Shown: positions 1 through 10,662, counted from the first letter of the stretch. The stretch is DNA of 64,000 nt from Camellia lanceoleosa (GCA_025200525.1 CM045763.1:157362246-157426245), one strand, 5' to 3'. Program-made: numbers and translations. Notes: generated by a model not told the origin, from the sequence alone.

Positions 1-1314
1 TCGCCCGGTCGGCGAAAATAGTGGTCCCTAGCAGGAACATGAGAAAGCCGTGCGCGTATCTCTCTACGGCCTCCTGAGTCATCGGAGCCTCCTCCACCAA
101 AGCTGGCTGGACCTTGAACTGGACCTCGAATAAGGAATAACGGACGAAGCCTGGACGCGCAAGAGGTGGCGCCTCGCCGAGTAGATAGACCTGAGCGGCA
201 GTCCACTCGTCCATGTCAATGTCGAAGGGGATCGGATCACCCCCTACCCCGATGCCTGTGAGCATCGAGAAATCATAGGGAGTCATCGTCATGTCTCCCG
301 TCGCAGAAAGATGGAACGAGTCGGTGGTGTCCCACCACCTCTCTACCAGAGCAGCGAGGAGAGGCCTGCTCGCGGTAAGTCTCGATAATCCTCTGTAGAA
401 GGCGCCGAAACCGGCCTGATCCACAATATAGCGAACCGCTTCGGGTAGCTCTGCATACCAGTCTCGAGAGGCGATATTCCCATACCCACGGACAGTATGG
501 GAATCCCCCTATTTTCAAGCACACAATTGCGAAGCAATACTAAATATACTAATTTTGAAAGGCACTCAGAATTGATACATATATAGCATGTGTGCGTGTT
601 TTCAGATTCAAACGGATACCGGGTGCTTGTGTGCTTACAGTGAACTACGACGTGTGATGCGTCAGCGTGTTTGAGTGGTTCAGTGCAGATATAGCATGTG
701 TGCATGTTTTCAGATTCAAACGGATACCGGGTGCCGGTGTGCTTACAGTGAACTACAGCGTGATGCGTCAGCGTGTTGGCGTGGTTTAGTACAAATATAG
801 CATGTGTGCAAGCTTTTCAGATTCAAACAGATATCGGGTATCAGTGTGATTGCAATAAACTACAGTGTGTGCAGTATATACTGTGTTGGTGTGTTTGAGT
901 GATTCAGAGCCAACGCAGTGTGTGTACATGTGTCAGTCTTAAACATGTTTCAGTTATAAGTATGGCTGCGATCAACTACTGTGTACAGTGCGTCAGTGTA
1001 TCTGAGTTAAGCAGTTAAAGAATGTAATCAGTTATGGCAGTTTTATATTCTACATTGCGAAAATAAAACAGAGGAAGCAATGTTACCTCAGAAGCGCCAA
1101 AAGATAAATGAGATGTAGGCTCACGAAGGAGGAGCTCTGGTGGCATCGCTCTGTCGAAACTCCGAAACTGGCAAAGTCCATCCGGGGGCAGCACATGAAT
1201 CGCCGGCCGGTAAGTCGCCGGGTCAAAGGGACGGACACTCAGGGGGAGAAGCTTGACCCCGAGATCCATCTCATGATCCGGGGGAGTCCCGCCTTGTGGA
1301 ATATCGTCGGCCAT
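1..1314 (-). CDS. Plant mobile domain (PMD / MAIN-like) gene, two exons, partial at window edge
   Basis: Two exons can be read on the minus strand. Exon 1 runs 1314-1087 from an ATG (MADDIPQGGTPPDHEMDLGV...) and ends at GAG|GTAACA. Exon 2 starts at 508 after ...AAAATAG| and stays open for about 169 codons to the window edge. Both junctions are phase 0, and the intron (1086-509) is GT-AG. Exon 2 carries the layout of the aminotransferase-like plant mobile domain (PF10536 type): RPLLAALVERWWDTTDSFHL, then GDMTMTPYDFSMLTGIGVGG, DPIPFD, and later EAVERYAHGFLMFLLGTTIF. PMD proteins are known as MAIN/MAIL host proteins and as passengers of plant retrotransposons. The gene is antisense to element A, whose 3' arrays, polypurine tract and LTR follow on the plus strand, so I infer that the element carries it. 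It lacks stops, which argues against long decay. Function beyond the domain is unknown. A genomic gene next to the element remains possible. Confidence 0.78.
582..910. repeat. About 107-bp tandem repeat (3 copies) inside the PMD intron
   Basis: Copies start at 582, 690 and 796, each with TATAGCATGTGTGC followed by CAGATTCAAAC(G/A)GATA. The third copy is more diverged and fades out near 910. The array fills most of the 578-bp PMD intron. Confidence 0.8.
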
Positions 1315-1700
1315 GTCAAAGGTGATGAGAAAATAGCCGGAAGAGGGAAAACCGAGCTAGAATGCGAAAGGTCAACAAAAAGTCAACCCCCGAGAAGGTG
1401 AAAAATGACCGGAAAAGACGGAATATGAAAAATGTGGGAATAGTAAGGAAAACTTGGGGGAAACAAACCCCAGGAAGAGAAAATCGAAAAAGAAACACCG
1501 AAACAAAGTTTCGATCGGGTGAAAATGTTCGAAACGCAAAGATATTCACGAATCAAACGATGGAACGGGCGTGAAACGCAAGAAAATGGAGAATGGAAGA
1601 GGGAAAATGTTCTAGAGAGAGAGGGGACAAGATTTTGGCTTGGGGGAATGAAAGAAATAGGGTTTGAAACCCTATTTTAAAAGAACCAAGCCAAAAGGAC
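1315..1700 (-). promoter_or_regulatory. Leader and probable promoter of the antisense PMD gene
   Basis: Upstream of the PMD start codon, the minus strand is a pyrimidine-rich leader of about 340 bases. An interrupted palindrome, ATAGGGTTTGAAACCCTAT (1657-1675), lies beside an A/T stretch (1674-1683) that could serve as a TATA element on the minus strand. The placement is inference; no transcript evidence is available. Confidence 0.4.
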
Positions 1701-1719
1701 AAAACAGCCCCGATTCAGG

Positions 1720-1835
1720 CACTTTTGGCCGATCGGCTACATTTTTGGCCGGCCGGCCTAATGTTTGGCCGGTGATGTTTTTTGGTGGCCGGTGGATGGT
1801 CGGTGGTCCTCTCTTCCAGCCGGTGATGCTCCTAC
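1720..1835. repeat. GGCCGGCC-rich cluster upstream of the PMD gene
   Basis: TTTTGGCCGATCGGC, TTTTGGCCGGCCGG and GTTTGGCCGG repeat at short spacing. The same motif family forms clusters in the LTRs of this element family, for example 4810-4915 and 6688-6800. Confidence 0.75.
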
Positions 1836-1939
1836 AACCTTGTTTAGGTCAGATATGTAGTTTGGGGTCTTCATTGCTCAAGATAGTACAAGAAAAGGTA
1901 TTTCCAAAGATCAACCGGCCTCCGTGTTGACCTCAGGCC

Positions 1940-2300
1940 ATGTCTTCTGTGCATGACACTCAAATTCGTGCAAGGTGTATCATTTTTGTATCCTCTACAA
2001 GATTCAAAAGTCGCCCCATGTGCATTCCAATTCAATTGCATCGTTTAGCGCACCGCACTGTCTCGTGCATTCCACTTCTATCGCACTATCTTGTGCGCCC
2101 ACATTGTCTAAACGCATTGCACTATGTTGCGTGTCTCATTGCATTTTGCATGCATTCAATCGCGCTATGTTGCGCGTCTCATTGCATTTTTCATGCATTC
2201 AATCGCGCTATGTTGCGCATCTCATTGCATTTTGCATGCATGCTATCGCACTATTTTACGAATCACATTGCCCTATTCGCCATGGTCTGGCGAGACCTTA
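1940..2300. repeat. 43-bp tandem repeat (about 4 copies) in element A
   Basis: CTATGTTGCG recurs at 2122, 2165 and 2208, and a diverged copy lies at 2251, giving a 43-bp period. The spacer is rich in GCATTTTGCATGCATTC. Looser GCAT-rich sequence lies on either side. Open frames here are side effects of the repeat and are not genes. Confidence 0.8.
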
Positions 2301-2914
2301 AATACGCTCGGTCAGACGAGACCTTAAACACACACGGTCTAGGAGACCTTAAATCCTCGAAAGCTGCAAAACCTTTGTTGCTTACATGTTTGCATGTGTC
2401 GTAGCGCTCATCATCCCTTATAATCGTTATGCATGCATACACGCATCGTAACACGTACAACTTGCATTGACGTAAATGCTGCTCACGTGCATTGTCATGC
2501 ATTTCAAGCTGCACATCGTCGTGCGTTAGAAAATTCATGCATTGTCATGCATTTCAAACTCGCATGCATTGTCGTGCATTTCAAAGTCACGCGCTGTCAC
2601 GCGTTCTAAGTTCATTTGCATTGTTATGCATTTCCCCAGCGTACGGTCTAGGAGACCTTAAATCCTTGGAAGGTGCAAGACCTTTGGTGCATTGGTGTGC
2701 ATAGTTCATTTGCATTGTCATGCATTTCAAAAGCCGCGCGTTGCCGCGCATTTCAAGTACATGCATTGTCATGCATCTCAAAAGCCGCATGTTGTCAAAA
2801 TCATGCATAATCATGCATTCAAAATAACAAAGCTCATGCATTTCAAGCGACTTGCGTTGTCGCGCACTCCGTGCAGCATGCATTTCAAAAGCAAAAAAAC
2901 ACACATGCATATGT
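2301..2914. repeat. GCATTGTCATGCATTTC-type degenerate array with a 52-bp direct repeat
   Basis: Short units around GCATTGTCATGCATTTC alternate with spacers. A segment beginning GGTCTAGGAGACCTTAAATC occurs at about 2335-2386 and again at about 2645-2696. No coding region is supported. Confidence 0.7.
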
Positions 2915-3265
2915 CATGCATTCATTGTAAATACTGCATATGTCATGCATCATTGTATACTGCATATGTCATGCATTCATTGTATATTGCATATGTCATG
3001 CATCATTTTAAATACTGCATATGTCACGCCTTCATTGTATATTGCATATGTCATGCATTTCATCGTAAACACAAGCATATGTCATGCATTTCATGGTAAA
3101 TACTGCATATGTCATGCATTCATTGTAAATACTGCATATGTCATGCATTCATTGTAAATACTGCATATGTCATGCATTTAAGCCAAAAACAAAAAAAAAA
3201 CACACACACATGCATATGTCATGCATTTCATTGTAATATAGTGCATATGTCATGCATTTCCACTG
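2915..3265. repeat. 29-bp tandem array (about 11 units)
   Basis: The unit is CATATGTCATGCATTCATTG followed by TAAATACTG, with small variants and A-rich interruptions near 3185-3205. It embeds the palindromes CATATG and ATGCAT. Confidence 0.85.
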
Positions 3266-3300
3266 TAAACATCCATTCCATTGCATATTGTAAATATCGC

Positions 3301-3840
3301 ATTGTAGCTTGCATGCATCCATTGCATCCCCTTCCATCTGTGGCTCGCACCTTTCCTTGTTGAGCTTGGTTTGGTATGTACTCATACTTTTCACGTCGAA
3401 ACACAGTTCTACATGTGTACGCGCCTATTCCTTGATGAACTTGGTTTGAGGGTGGCGGCACCTTTTCTGTGTTAGACGCGTTTCGTTTGTGTACATGCCT
3501 TTCCTAGGCAAGATTTGGTTTGGCCTGTGTGCCTTATCCATTGTATCTATTCCATTCCAGTGCATATCGCATTGTAGCTTGCATGCATTCACTGCATCAC
3601 CCCCTCCATCCATGGCTTGCACCTTTCCTTGTTGAGCTTGGTTTGGTATGTGCTCATACTTTTCATGTTAAAGCACAGTTCTGCATGTGTACGCGCCTAT
3701 TCCTTGATGAACTTGGTTTGAGGGTAGCGGCACATTTTCTGTGTTAGACATGGCTCGTATGTGTACATGCCCTTCCTAGGCAAGATTTGGTTTGGCTGCA
3801 TGCCATATCCACTGTATATATTGCATTGTAGTGTAATTTT
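3301..3840. repeat. 270-bp direct duplication
   Basis: Two head-to-tail copies (3301-3570 and 3571-3840) both begin ATTGTAGCTTGCATGCATYC and share CCTTGATGAACTTGGTTTGA near their middle. A partial third copy lies near 3945-3995. A related segment occurs in the third LARD copy near 43,060-43,140. Confidence 0.85.
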
Positions 3841-4189
3841 TGCATCCAGCATTAGGATCATTGTTCTTTCCCCAGCGGGTCATTTCCCCACTTATGTCAT
3901 TCCACCCAAATACTTGTTCTTGCGTCCGTCTACATCACTCATAGTTCTGCATGTGTACGCACTTTGAGGGTTGCGGCACCTTTTCTATGGTAGACGGACT
4001 TGTTACTTCCATCAATCTATTTGACATTTGTGTGGTTTCGAACCGCTCATGATTGGATCATGATTCAATTGCATTGCATTTTCATTTGCATTATTATACA
4101 TAGTTTTGTATATATTACATATCATATTGCATATCATTTTGCATGTCATGCATGTTGCTAACAATATTGTACCTGTTAAGTTCGCTTTC

Positions 4190-4569
4190 TTTTCAGGCAC
4201 GATATTGTATGTACGGTTCATTTGAGGCTGGTGCAACTAGATGAACCGCACAGGTATTGTATCCTCCGCGTGAGACGTATTGAGAATTGCATAATTCTCT
4301 TACATCCTTTCTGCATTGTAGTGTAGTTTGGTGTATGCCAGCTTAAAACTGTTGCATGTGTGCTTCGTTACAGCTTTCTTTGCATGATCATAAGTTATGT
4401 TCGGCTTTGTGCATTATCTTGCATCTTGCCCCTGCCTTCAGGCGCATATCTTGTTTGTCTTGCATGCTTTGTCTAAGTCTTCGGCCTTGTCAAAAATGGG
4501 TTGTCTCTGGGCTTTGACATTCACTCCTATCATTGTCATGACTTTCGAGTTCTGTCAAAGAGGGGCAAC
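4190..4569 (+). other. Element A: conserved 3' internal segment and polypurine tract
   Basis: This segment is shared with element B (near 9005-9035 and 10,115-10,446), and its final part also with element C (about 43,395-43,484). It includes GGCACGATATTGTATGTACG and CTTCGGCCTTGTCAAAAATG. It ends with the purine-rich tract CAAAGAGGGGCAAC directly before the LTR's TG. A purine tract abutting an LTR start marks the 3' end of the internal region and sets the element's direction as plus. Confidence 0.8.
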
Positions 4570-4809
4570 TGTAGACACCCCATTTTTGACCGTCCTCAAG
4601 ACTTGGACGTCACCGCTTGAACACTTGGTGATTACCCATGTTCATGTTCGTCTTCGTCTTGAGTTCTCGGAGGTCTCGGCTACGCGCCTTGCCTCAGGAT
4701 CTCTCGACTCGACTGTTTCGTGTCTGGTTTTGCACCAAACACTTATGCTTTGCCTTGGAGGGGCAGGGAATTGCTTGTGGCCATCCCCACACTCCACCAT
4801 GGCTTGAGG

Positions 4810-4915
4810 CCACCGGCTGTGTTTTGTTGCCACCGGCCAAATGTTTGGCCGGCCGGCACTCTTGATGGCCGGCTTGCTATCTCTCTTTGGTCAATTGCAC
4901 TTTTGGCCGGCCGAC
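4810..4915. repeat. GGCCGG cluster 1 of LTR 1
   Basis: Repeated CACCGGC, TTTGGCCGGCCGGC, GATGGCCGGC and TTTTGGCCGGCCG lie about 60 bases upstream of the palindromic G-box. Confidence 0.75.
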
Positions 4916-4972
4916 TACTGTGTATCTGCTTTTGCAGATATTTTTGGGCAGCTGGCATACACTGTCACCCCC

Positions 4973-4990
4973 TCCATACACGTGTATGGA
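4973..4990. promoter_or_regulatory. 18-bp perfect palindrome with G-box, LTR 1
   Basis: TCCATACACGTGTATGGA reads the same on both strands and centres on the G-box core CACGTG, which plant bZIP and bHLH factors are known to bind. It lies about 50 bases before a TATA box (TATAAAAG, 5043-5050). LTRs 2 and 3 have the same palindrome at the same place. Confidence 0.65.
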
Positions 4991-5042
4991 GGGATTGCCC
5001 TCTTGTTAGCTTCCTTTGGAAGCTTTATAAGAGACAATTGTC

Positions 5043-5050
5043 TATAAAAG
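5043..5050 (+). promoter_or_regulatory. TATA box of LTR 1
   Basis: TATAAAAG is followed by a CT-rich leader (about 5055-5160). A second candidate, TTTATAAG, lies about 20 bases upstream. Assignment is by motif and position. Confidence 0.5.
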
Positions 5051-6687
5051 AGAGGGTCTTCTCTCTTGTTGGGGGTTAGACATTTTAGACAGCATTTTCA
5101 GAGGGTTTTAAGTTCTAGGGTTAGGGTTTGCATACATCCTATCTCTATATCTCTCTTTGTGTATTGTGTGTGTTTTGCCTTGGTTTTGCACACAAACACC
5201 CACCATCACATCTTTTCTTGGAGCTGAGGCCCTTGAGGGTTATTTTTGGAGTTTTGGAGCTGGTTTGAGCTTGAGGAACTAGCTGGTCCACCATTGGTGA
5301 AGGAGGTCTACAAGGGTGAGAAACTAGTCCCTTTATTCCCCATTTTTGGATAGTTTATTTGCCTATCTTACATCTGTTTTTGGGCTTAGTGTATAACATA
5401 AAAAAGTTCTATTTTTTATCCCTCTAAATAGTTGGTTAAGGTTGCTTCAAGCTTTGGGGTTGTTTGACCCCTCTTAAGTCTTGAAAGGCCCCTTTTTGTG
5501 CCATTTTAAGTGGACTCCGGGACCATTGAGTTTGGGCCTCCTCACCACTGAAATCTTGAGGGATTTCAGAGGTGAGGATGGTGTCTTGAGGTCCTAGGAA
5601 GGAGAGGGCCACCCCTCTCTCCTTGTTGTCCTTGAAAAGGACCATTTTTGCCTCTTGAGAGAGCACCATGTTTAATTGTATGTTGACCATGCCTTAGCTG
5701 TTTTTCATGCTTATTATGTCATAATATGCCTCTATTTTTAGTTGGTTTTAGTACACCATGCTTGCTTAGCATGCATGCCTTGTAATGCCATGTTTAGGCC
5801 TTAACATGTTTTAAGCTTTGACCTTGGTTTTAGCATGATTTTGGCTTAGCTTTGTAAAGCTTTTATGCATGTTTTTATGTGCTTAAGGTCTGTTTTTGAT
5901 TGTTTAGGCCATCCATGACATGCCTTGTATAGCTACCTTGCATTTTGGCTTGCTAGCCTTGGATGTGTGAGTGTGTAGCATGCATTACTTGGTTTGTTTC
6001 AGTGGTTTGGCACCTTTTATAACATGATTTCAGAGCTTTCTATGTATGCCATATGTCCATGTTTCCCCTTTTAAGTGTGCTTAAAAGTCTCTTCTTTGTG
6101 CTTAAGTGTTGGGCCTCGTATGCATGCATGTTTGTGTGTACACTAGTCTTCATTCCCTTGGCATTTGGCCACTGTTTTGGACCTAGTTTAGGGCTGTCCA
6201 ATTAGTGTAAGTCCATCCCTTGGCATGTTGTTGCATGCTTAGCTTATGACATGTTGTTGCATGTTGAAATGGTGTTGCATTTGGTATGCATTTTCCTCCT
6301 TATTTTGGTTGCTTAACATGCCATATGTTTTGCGTGTTTGTGTGTCGGCATTGTACCTTGTATGCTTATTTAACTTACATGCTTGTTATGTGCCTTGCAT
6401 GCTTCCCATATGCTCATGTTGCATGCTAGCTCACATGCCTAGATTACTTCACATTGGCATGCATGCTTCACCTCTTGATCAAGCCATGATAGAGGTTGAA
6501 AGCCCCTTGGTTTGTTTATGTGCATTGAATTTCATTTGAAATCAAAATGCACACTTGATTCTTTGGGCCATCCTCCTTTTAGTCATTCACATGATAAGGG
6601 GTGTGGTTGGTGCATACATAGCTTGAAATGCATTGCCATGCTATGCTTTGTCCTCTGCTGCTATCAACTGCAGGTTCTGCAGGGAGT

Positions 6688-6800
6688 TTTGGCCGATCGG
6701 CCATATACAGTGCCGACCGGCCATCCATTGTTGGCCGATGGATTAATTTGTGGCCGGCAACCATCATACATGGCCGGTGGGCATCCCTCCCAGCCGGTGG
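6688..6800. repeat. GGCCGG cluster 2 of LTR 1
   Basis: TTTTGGCCGATCGGCC, GACCGGCC, TTGGCCGATGG, GTGGCCGGC and CAGCCGGTGG follow each other. The motif returns about 1.8 kb downstream of cluster 1, as it does in the other LTRs. Confidence 0.7.
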
Positions 6801-7749
6801 TGTTCCACAGTGCCCAGAGAGCATACCTTGGGAGTTGAGCAATTTTCAGAGGAGCAGAACAGTCAAAGCAGAGGCAGCTTGTGCATGGCAGTGACTACCG
6901 AGCGGAATCGGACACGCATCGCATCAGACCCTCTTCCCGAGGCTATTTATTGCTTAAATTAGATTAATTAATTTTCTTAATTAATTAGGTGGTCTGTAAT
7001 ATTTAATTAGCTTGTTAGTTAGTTAAATTATATTATTCTTTTGGTCCCTCCGAGTGAGGACGTATTTGTAATAAGTGTGGGTGAGTGTGTGCATGTCTTC
7101 CAACCCCCATTTCTTTCTCCCTTTTACTTACCTACTTTTGATGGTTAGTGTTAGGGCATATTTACTTCAGCATACCTTATGCTATGCATGCGTGCATCAT
7201 TCATCAATCTTGCATGCATCGGGCTCAGTACATCATTTAACTGCACTTGTATTTCAAATCTAACTTGAATATATGCTACTTGCGCATTTCACATGCCATC
7301 CTAGGATTAGCCGAGCCTATTCTAGTGACATTCTGTATGCGATGCATTAGGCACTTAAACATGGACTTGGATCATGCATGATTACTAACATGTTCTTTGT
7401 TTTGGTTCGGAGTACGATGTAAGCTTTTATGCTTTAGCATACCGCATGCGTGTGTGTGTTGCCATGATAGCATGCTTACCATGTGGCTAGATGCTTATAC
7501 GACATAAATTGCCTGAATGCCTGTGGGTGGAGGTTAGATTGTTTGAGTTGGAATAACTCATTGAAATCCGTATTTTAGCCTACTTGCGAGTAGCAAATTC
7601 CAAAGCGTTTTCCAAACAAACGGATATGCAATGTTTTGTTCCAAATTAGACAGTCTAGTCTATACTTGTTTGCTGTGCGCATAACATACTAACTTTAGAC
7701 TAATAATCGGAACAAGAACACATAAAGTTTTCAAAACAAGATATCACGG

Positions 7750-7900
7750 TTAGTAGAGGCCGATCTACGGATCGGGCGAGAGGGGGTGCTCATAGCTGAC
7801 CTTCCCCAATCGTACCCAAGCTCTCAAGCCGAAGCAACTTTGGTAATGACGGACACGTGGCCTTTGGCACCGAGTCAGGGTTTCATAAATTTCGCCAGAA
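7750..7900 (+). other. Conserved LTR-terminal block with hairpin (LTR 1)
   Basis: GAGGCCGATC...GATCGGGCGAG...GGGGGTGCTCA is one of the best conserved parts of all LTR copies. CCGATC and GATCGG can pair across a 3-4 base loop. Here the loop is TACG; in LTRs 2-4 it is TTT. Its position near the LTR end would place it in the element's RNA leader. Confidence 0.55.
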
Positions 7901-8073
7901 AAAATATTTAGGTGGTGACTCTGTATCTGGCAAAGCAGTCCATGTTTGGCACTTCTTTACGAAAATCTGTTTTCTCAAAACGATTTGCTAGATTTGGACT
8001 CTTTGGTTCAGATTTAGAACCGTGACAAATCGAGTCCGAACTGTAGCGAGGTTCCCCCCGCGGGCTTGTTACA

Positions 8074-8279
8074 CCTATACATCATGCTCTACATTGCTTG
8101 TAACGTGTATAATGTCATCACACATATTGCATAAATGCATCTTGTACTATACTCATTCTTGTTGTTGCATAGAATATATACGTTACATTGGATGCACGTC
8201 GTTAATCCTTTTGCATAGAGTATGTACATTGCATGGAGCACATTTCAACCTTGCTTGCATAGAATGTGCACTTCCCACC
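8074..8279 (+). mobile_element. Element B interior, left of the arrays
   Basis: This stretch lies between the end of LTR 1 and the first array of element B. It is T-rich with GCAT motifs, and I see no gene. It is probably the point where element A entered element B. Confidence 0.5.
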
Positions 8280-8935
8280 CTGGCATGAAATGCGCATCTT
8301 AATGTTGCACGGAGCATACATTTCTTGCAGTTGCATCGTTTTGCACATTCCACTTGCATTGTTATGCACACTTCACTTGCGTTGTCACGCACACTTGTTG
8401 CATTGTTATACACACCTTTACTTGCGTTGTCACGCATGTTACTTGCATTGTCATGCACACTTCACTTGCATTGTCACGCACGTTAGTTGCATTGTCATGC
8501 ACACTTTATTTACGTTGTCGCGCACGTTATTTGCGTGGTTACGTACACTTTACCTGTGTTATCAAGCACATTTTGCTTGCATTTTTATGTGTGCTTCGGT
8601 TGCATTGTTATGTACCTTCTCCACTTGCGTTGTCACGCACTTTTTTTCTTGCATTGTTATGCACACTCTACTTTCATTGTTACGCGCATTTCTCCCACAT
8701 TGTTATGCACACCACTTGCGTTGTCATGCACATTTTGCTCGCATTGTTATGCGCGCCTCGGTTGCATTGTTATGCACCCTCTTCATTTGCGTTGTCACGC
8801 ACATCCTACTCGCATCGTTATGCACACATTCAGTTGCATCATTATGCACCCTCATTACTTGCATTGTTATGCAGTTTTCACTTGCATTGCTATGCATATT
8901 CCCATCGGCATCATATGTGCACGTGTTTATCTTGT
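8280..8935. repeat. GCATTGTTATGCACAC-type tandem array of element B
   Basis: About 20 diverged units near 30 bases long follow the pattern CTTGC(A/G)TTGT(C/T)A(C/T)GCACAC. The units lack stop codons in all three plus-strand frames, so long open frames overlap here. They translate to repetitive His/Cys/Thr/Leu-rich strings and are not credible genes. Confidence 0.85.
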
Positions 8936-9062
8936 ATTGAAATTGTATCTTGATATAGCTTTCATCATATGTTCCTGTTATATTTGTCAAAATCTCTCTC
9001 TTGTGCAGGCACGATATTGTATGTACGGTTCATTCAGACAAGTTCCGGTCCACTTTTACTGA

Positions 9063-10078
9063 TACCTTTCCTCTCTCGCGTGTGATACGCTGAGAGGTTT
9101 ACCTTTCTTCTCTCGCGTGTGATACACTAAGAGGTTTACCTTTCTTCTCTTGCGTGTGATACGCTGAGAAATTTACCTTTCCTCTCTTGCGTGTGATACG
9201 CTGAGAGGTTTTCCTTTTCCTCTCTCACGTGTGATACGCTGGGAGGTTTTCCTTTTCCTCTCTCGCGTGTGATACGCTGGGAGGTTTTCCTTTTCCTCTC
9301 TCGCGTGTGATACGCTGGGAGGTTTTCCTTGTCCTCTCTCGCGTGTGATACGCTGAGAAGTTTATCTTTCTTCTCTTGTGTGTGATATGCTGAGAAGCCT
9401 ACTTTTCCTCTCTCGCGTGTGATATGCTGAGAGGTTTACCTTCTTCCTCTCTTGCGTGTGATACCCTGAGAGGTTTACCTTCTTTCTCTCTTGCGTATGA
9501 TACGCTGAGAGGTTTTCCTTCTTCCTCTCTTCCGTGTGATACGTTGAGAGGTTTACCTTCTTCTCTTGCGTGTGATACACTGAGAGGTTTACCATCTTCT
9601 CTTGCGTGTGATACGCTGAGAAGTTTACCTTTCCTCTCTCGCGTGTGATACGCTGAGAGGTTTACCTTCTTCCTCTCTTGCGTGTGATACACTGAGAGGT
9701 TTACCTTCTTCCTCTCTTGCGTGTGATACGCTGAGAAGTTTACCTTTCTTCTCTTGTGTGTGATACGCTGAGAAGTTTACCTTCTTCCTCTCTTGCGTGT
9801 GATACGCTGAGAGGTTTACCTTTCTTCTCTTGGGTGTGATATGGTGAGAAGTTTACCTTTCTTCTCTTGCGTGTGATACGCTGAGAAGTTTACCTATCTT
9901 CTCTTGCGTTTGATACGCTGAGAAGTTTACCTTCTTCCTCTCTTGAATGTGATATGCTGAGAGGTTTACCTTTCTTCTCTTGCATGTGATACGCTGAGAA
10001 GTTTACCTTTCCTCTCTCGCGTGTGATACGCTGAGAGGTTTACCTTTTTCCTCTCCTGCGTGTGATACGTTGAGAGAT
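9063..10078. repeat. About 35-bp tandem array of element B (close to 29 units)
   Basis: The unit is CTCTCTTGCGTGTGATACGC then TGAGAGGTTTACCTT, varying from 33 to 38 bases. It follows the conserved GGCACGATATTGTATGTACG segment. Element A has at the same place a single diverged unit (near 4263-4290: CTCCGCGTGAGACGTATTGA). Minus-strand open frames in the array are repeat artefacts. Confidence 0.9.
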
Positions 10079-10446
10079 GTTGTGTTTGAGACTCCGGGTA
10101 TTCTCGGTAGTCGCTTTTAGCCTTCTCCACGTGAGGCGCAGTGAGAATTGTACATTTTTCTTACATCCTTTCTGCATGAGTTGTAGTTTGGTTTGAATTC
10201 GTTTGCTTAAACTGTTGCATTTATTGTATATAATTGCTTCGTTATAGCTTTCTTTGCATAATCATAAGTTATGCTCTTGCATCGTGCATATCATTTGCAT
10301 TTTGCCCCAGCCTACGAGCGCATCTCTGTATGTTTATTTTGAATGTCAACTTGAGTCTTCGGCCTTGTCAAAAATGGGTCGTCTCTGGACTTTGACATTC
10401 ACTCCCCTCATTTTGTGACTTTCGAGTTCTGTCAAAGAGGGGCAAC
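10079..10446 (+). other. Element B: conserved 3' internal segment and polypurine tract
   Basis: It matches the end of element A's interior, including TTACATCCTTTCTGCAT, GTTATAGCTTTCTTTGCAT and CTTCGGCCTTGTCAAAAATG, and ends in TCAAAGAGGGGCAAC directly before TGTAGACACC. Confidence 0.8.
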
Positions 10447-10662
10447 TGTAGACACCCCATTTTTTACCTACCTGAAGACTCGGTTGTGCTTGCAGGTACA
10501 TCCAGCCACAAGTTCGATAGCTCGTCGGGTACTCAACTTTCGCAGCGAAACATCACATGTTTGAGCTTTCCAAACCCTGTATCCTTTCTACCCCATTCTT
10601 GGACCATGACTTGGTCCTTCCAGAATGTGTCTCTTGGTGCACTACCGACCACCTTTTGGACC

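Larger units (their letters stand above)
4570..8073 (+). mobile_element. LTR 1: 3' LTR of LARD-like element A
   Basis: It starts TGTAGACACCCCAT right after a polypurine tract and probably ends ...CTTGTTACA. Its 3.5 kb aligns along its length with four other LTRs in the window: 10,447-14,625, 20,745-27,043, 43,485-47,278 and 54,552-60,308. Shared landmarks in order are GGCCGG cluster 1, palindromic G-box, TATA box, CT-rich leader, GGCCGG cluster 2, a TTAATTAATTAG-rich tract (about 6955-7040), the CCATTTCTTTCTCCC block, and a terminal hairpin block (7750-7900). The base after the end would begin a target duplication CCTAT, but its partner is outside the window. The sequence beyond resembles the interior of a second element, so A probably inserted into B. 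I see no gene inside. Confidence 0.8.

Noticed and set aside
343..705. Minus-strand frame of 120 codons
   Set aside because: It runs through the intron repeats and then out of frame across PMD exon 2; the spliced model gives the family match.
1940..3363. Open frames of 67-154 codons rich in His, Cys and Met
   Set aside because: Produced by GCAT-rich tandem repeats in the 3' region of element A; composition follows the repeat.
8266..9062. Three overlapping plus-strand open frames of 191-224 codons
   Set aside because: They lie in a ~30-bp tandem array that lacks stops in all three frames. The translations are the same repeated His/Cys/Thr/Leu pattern, with no start context or domain.
9362..9692. 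Minus-strand and plus-strand open frames rich in repeated Ser/Arg/Glu/His or Leu/Pro/Ser motifs
   Set aside because: Artefact of the ~35-bp array; the unit is read without stops in several frames on both strands.
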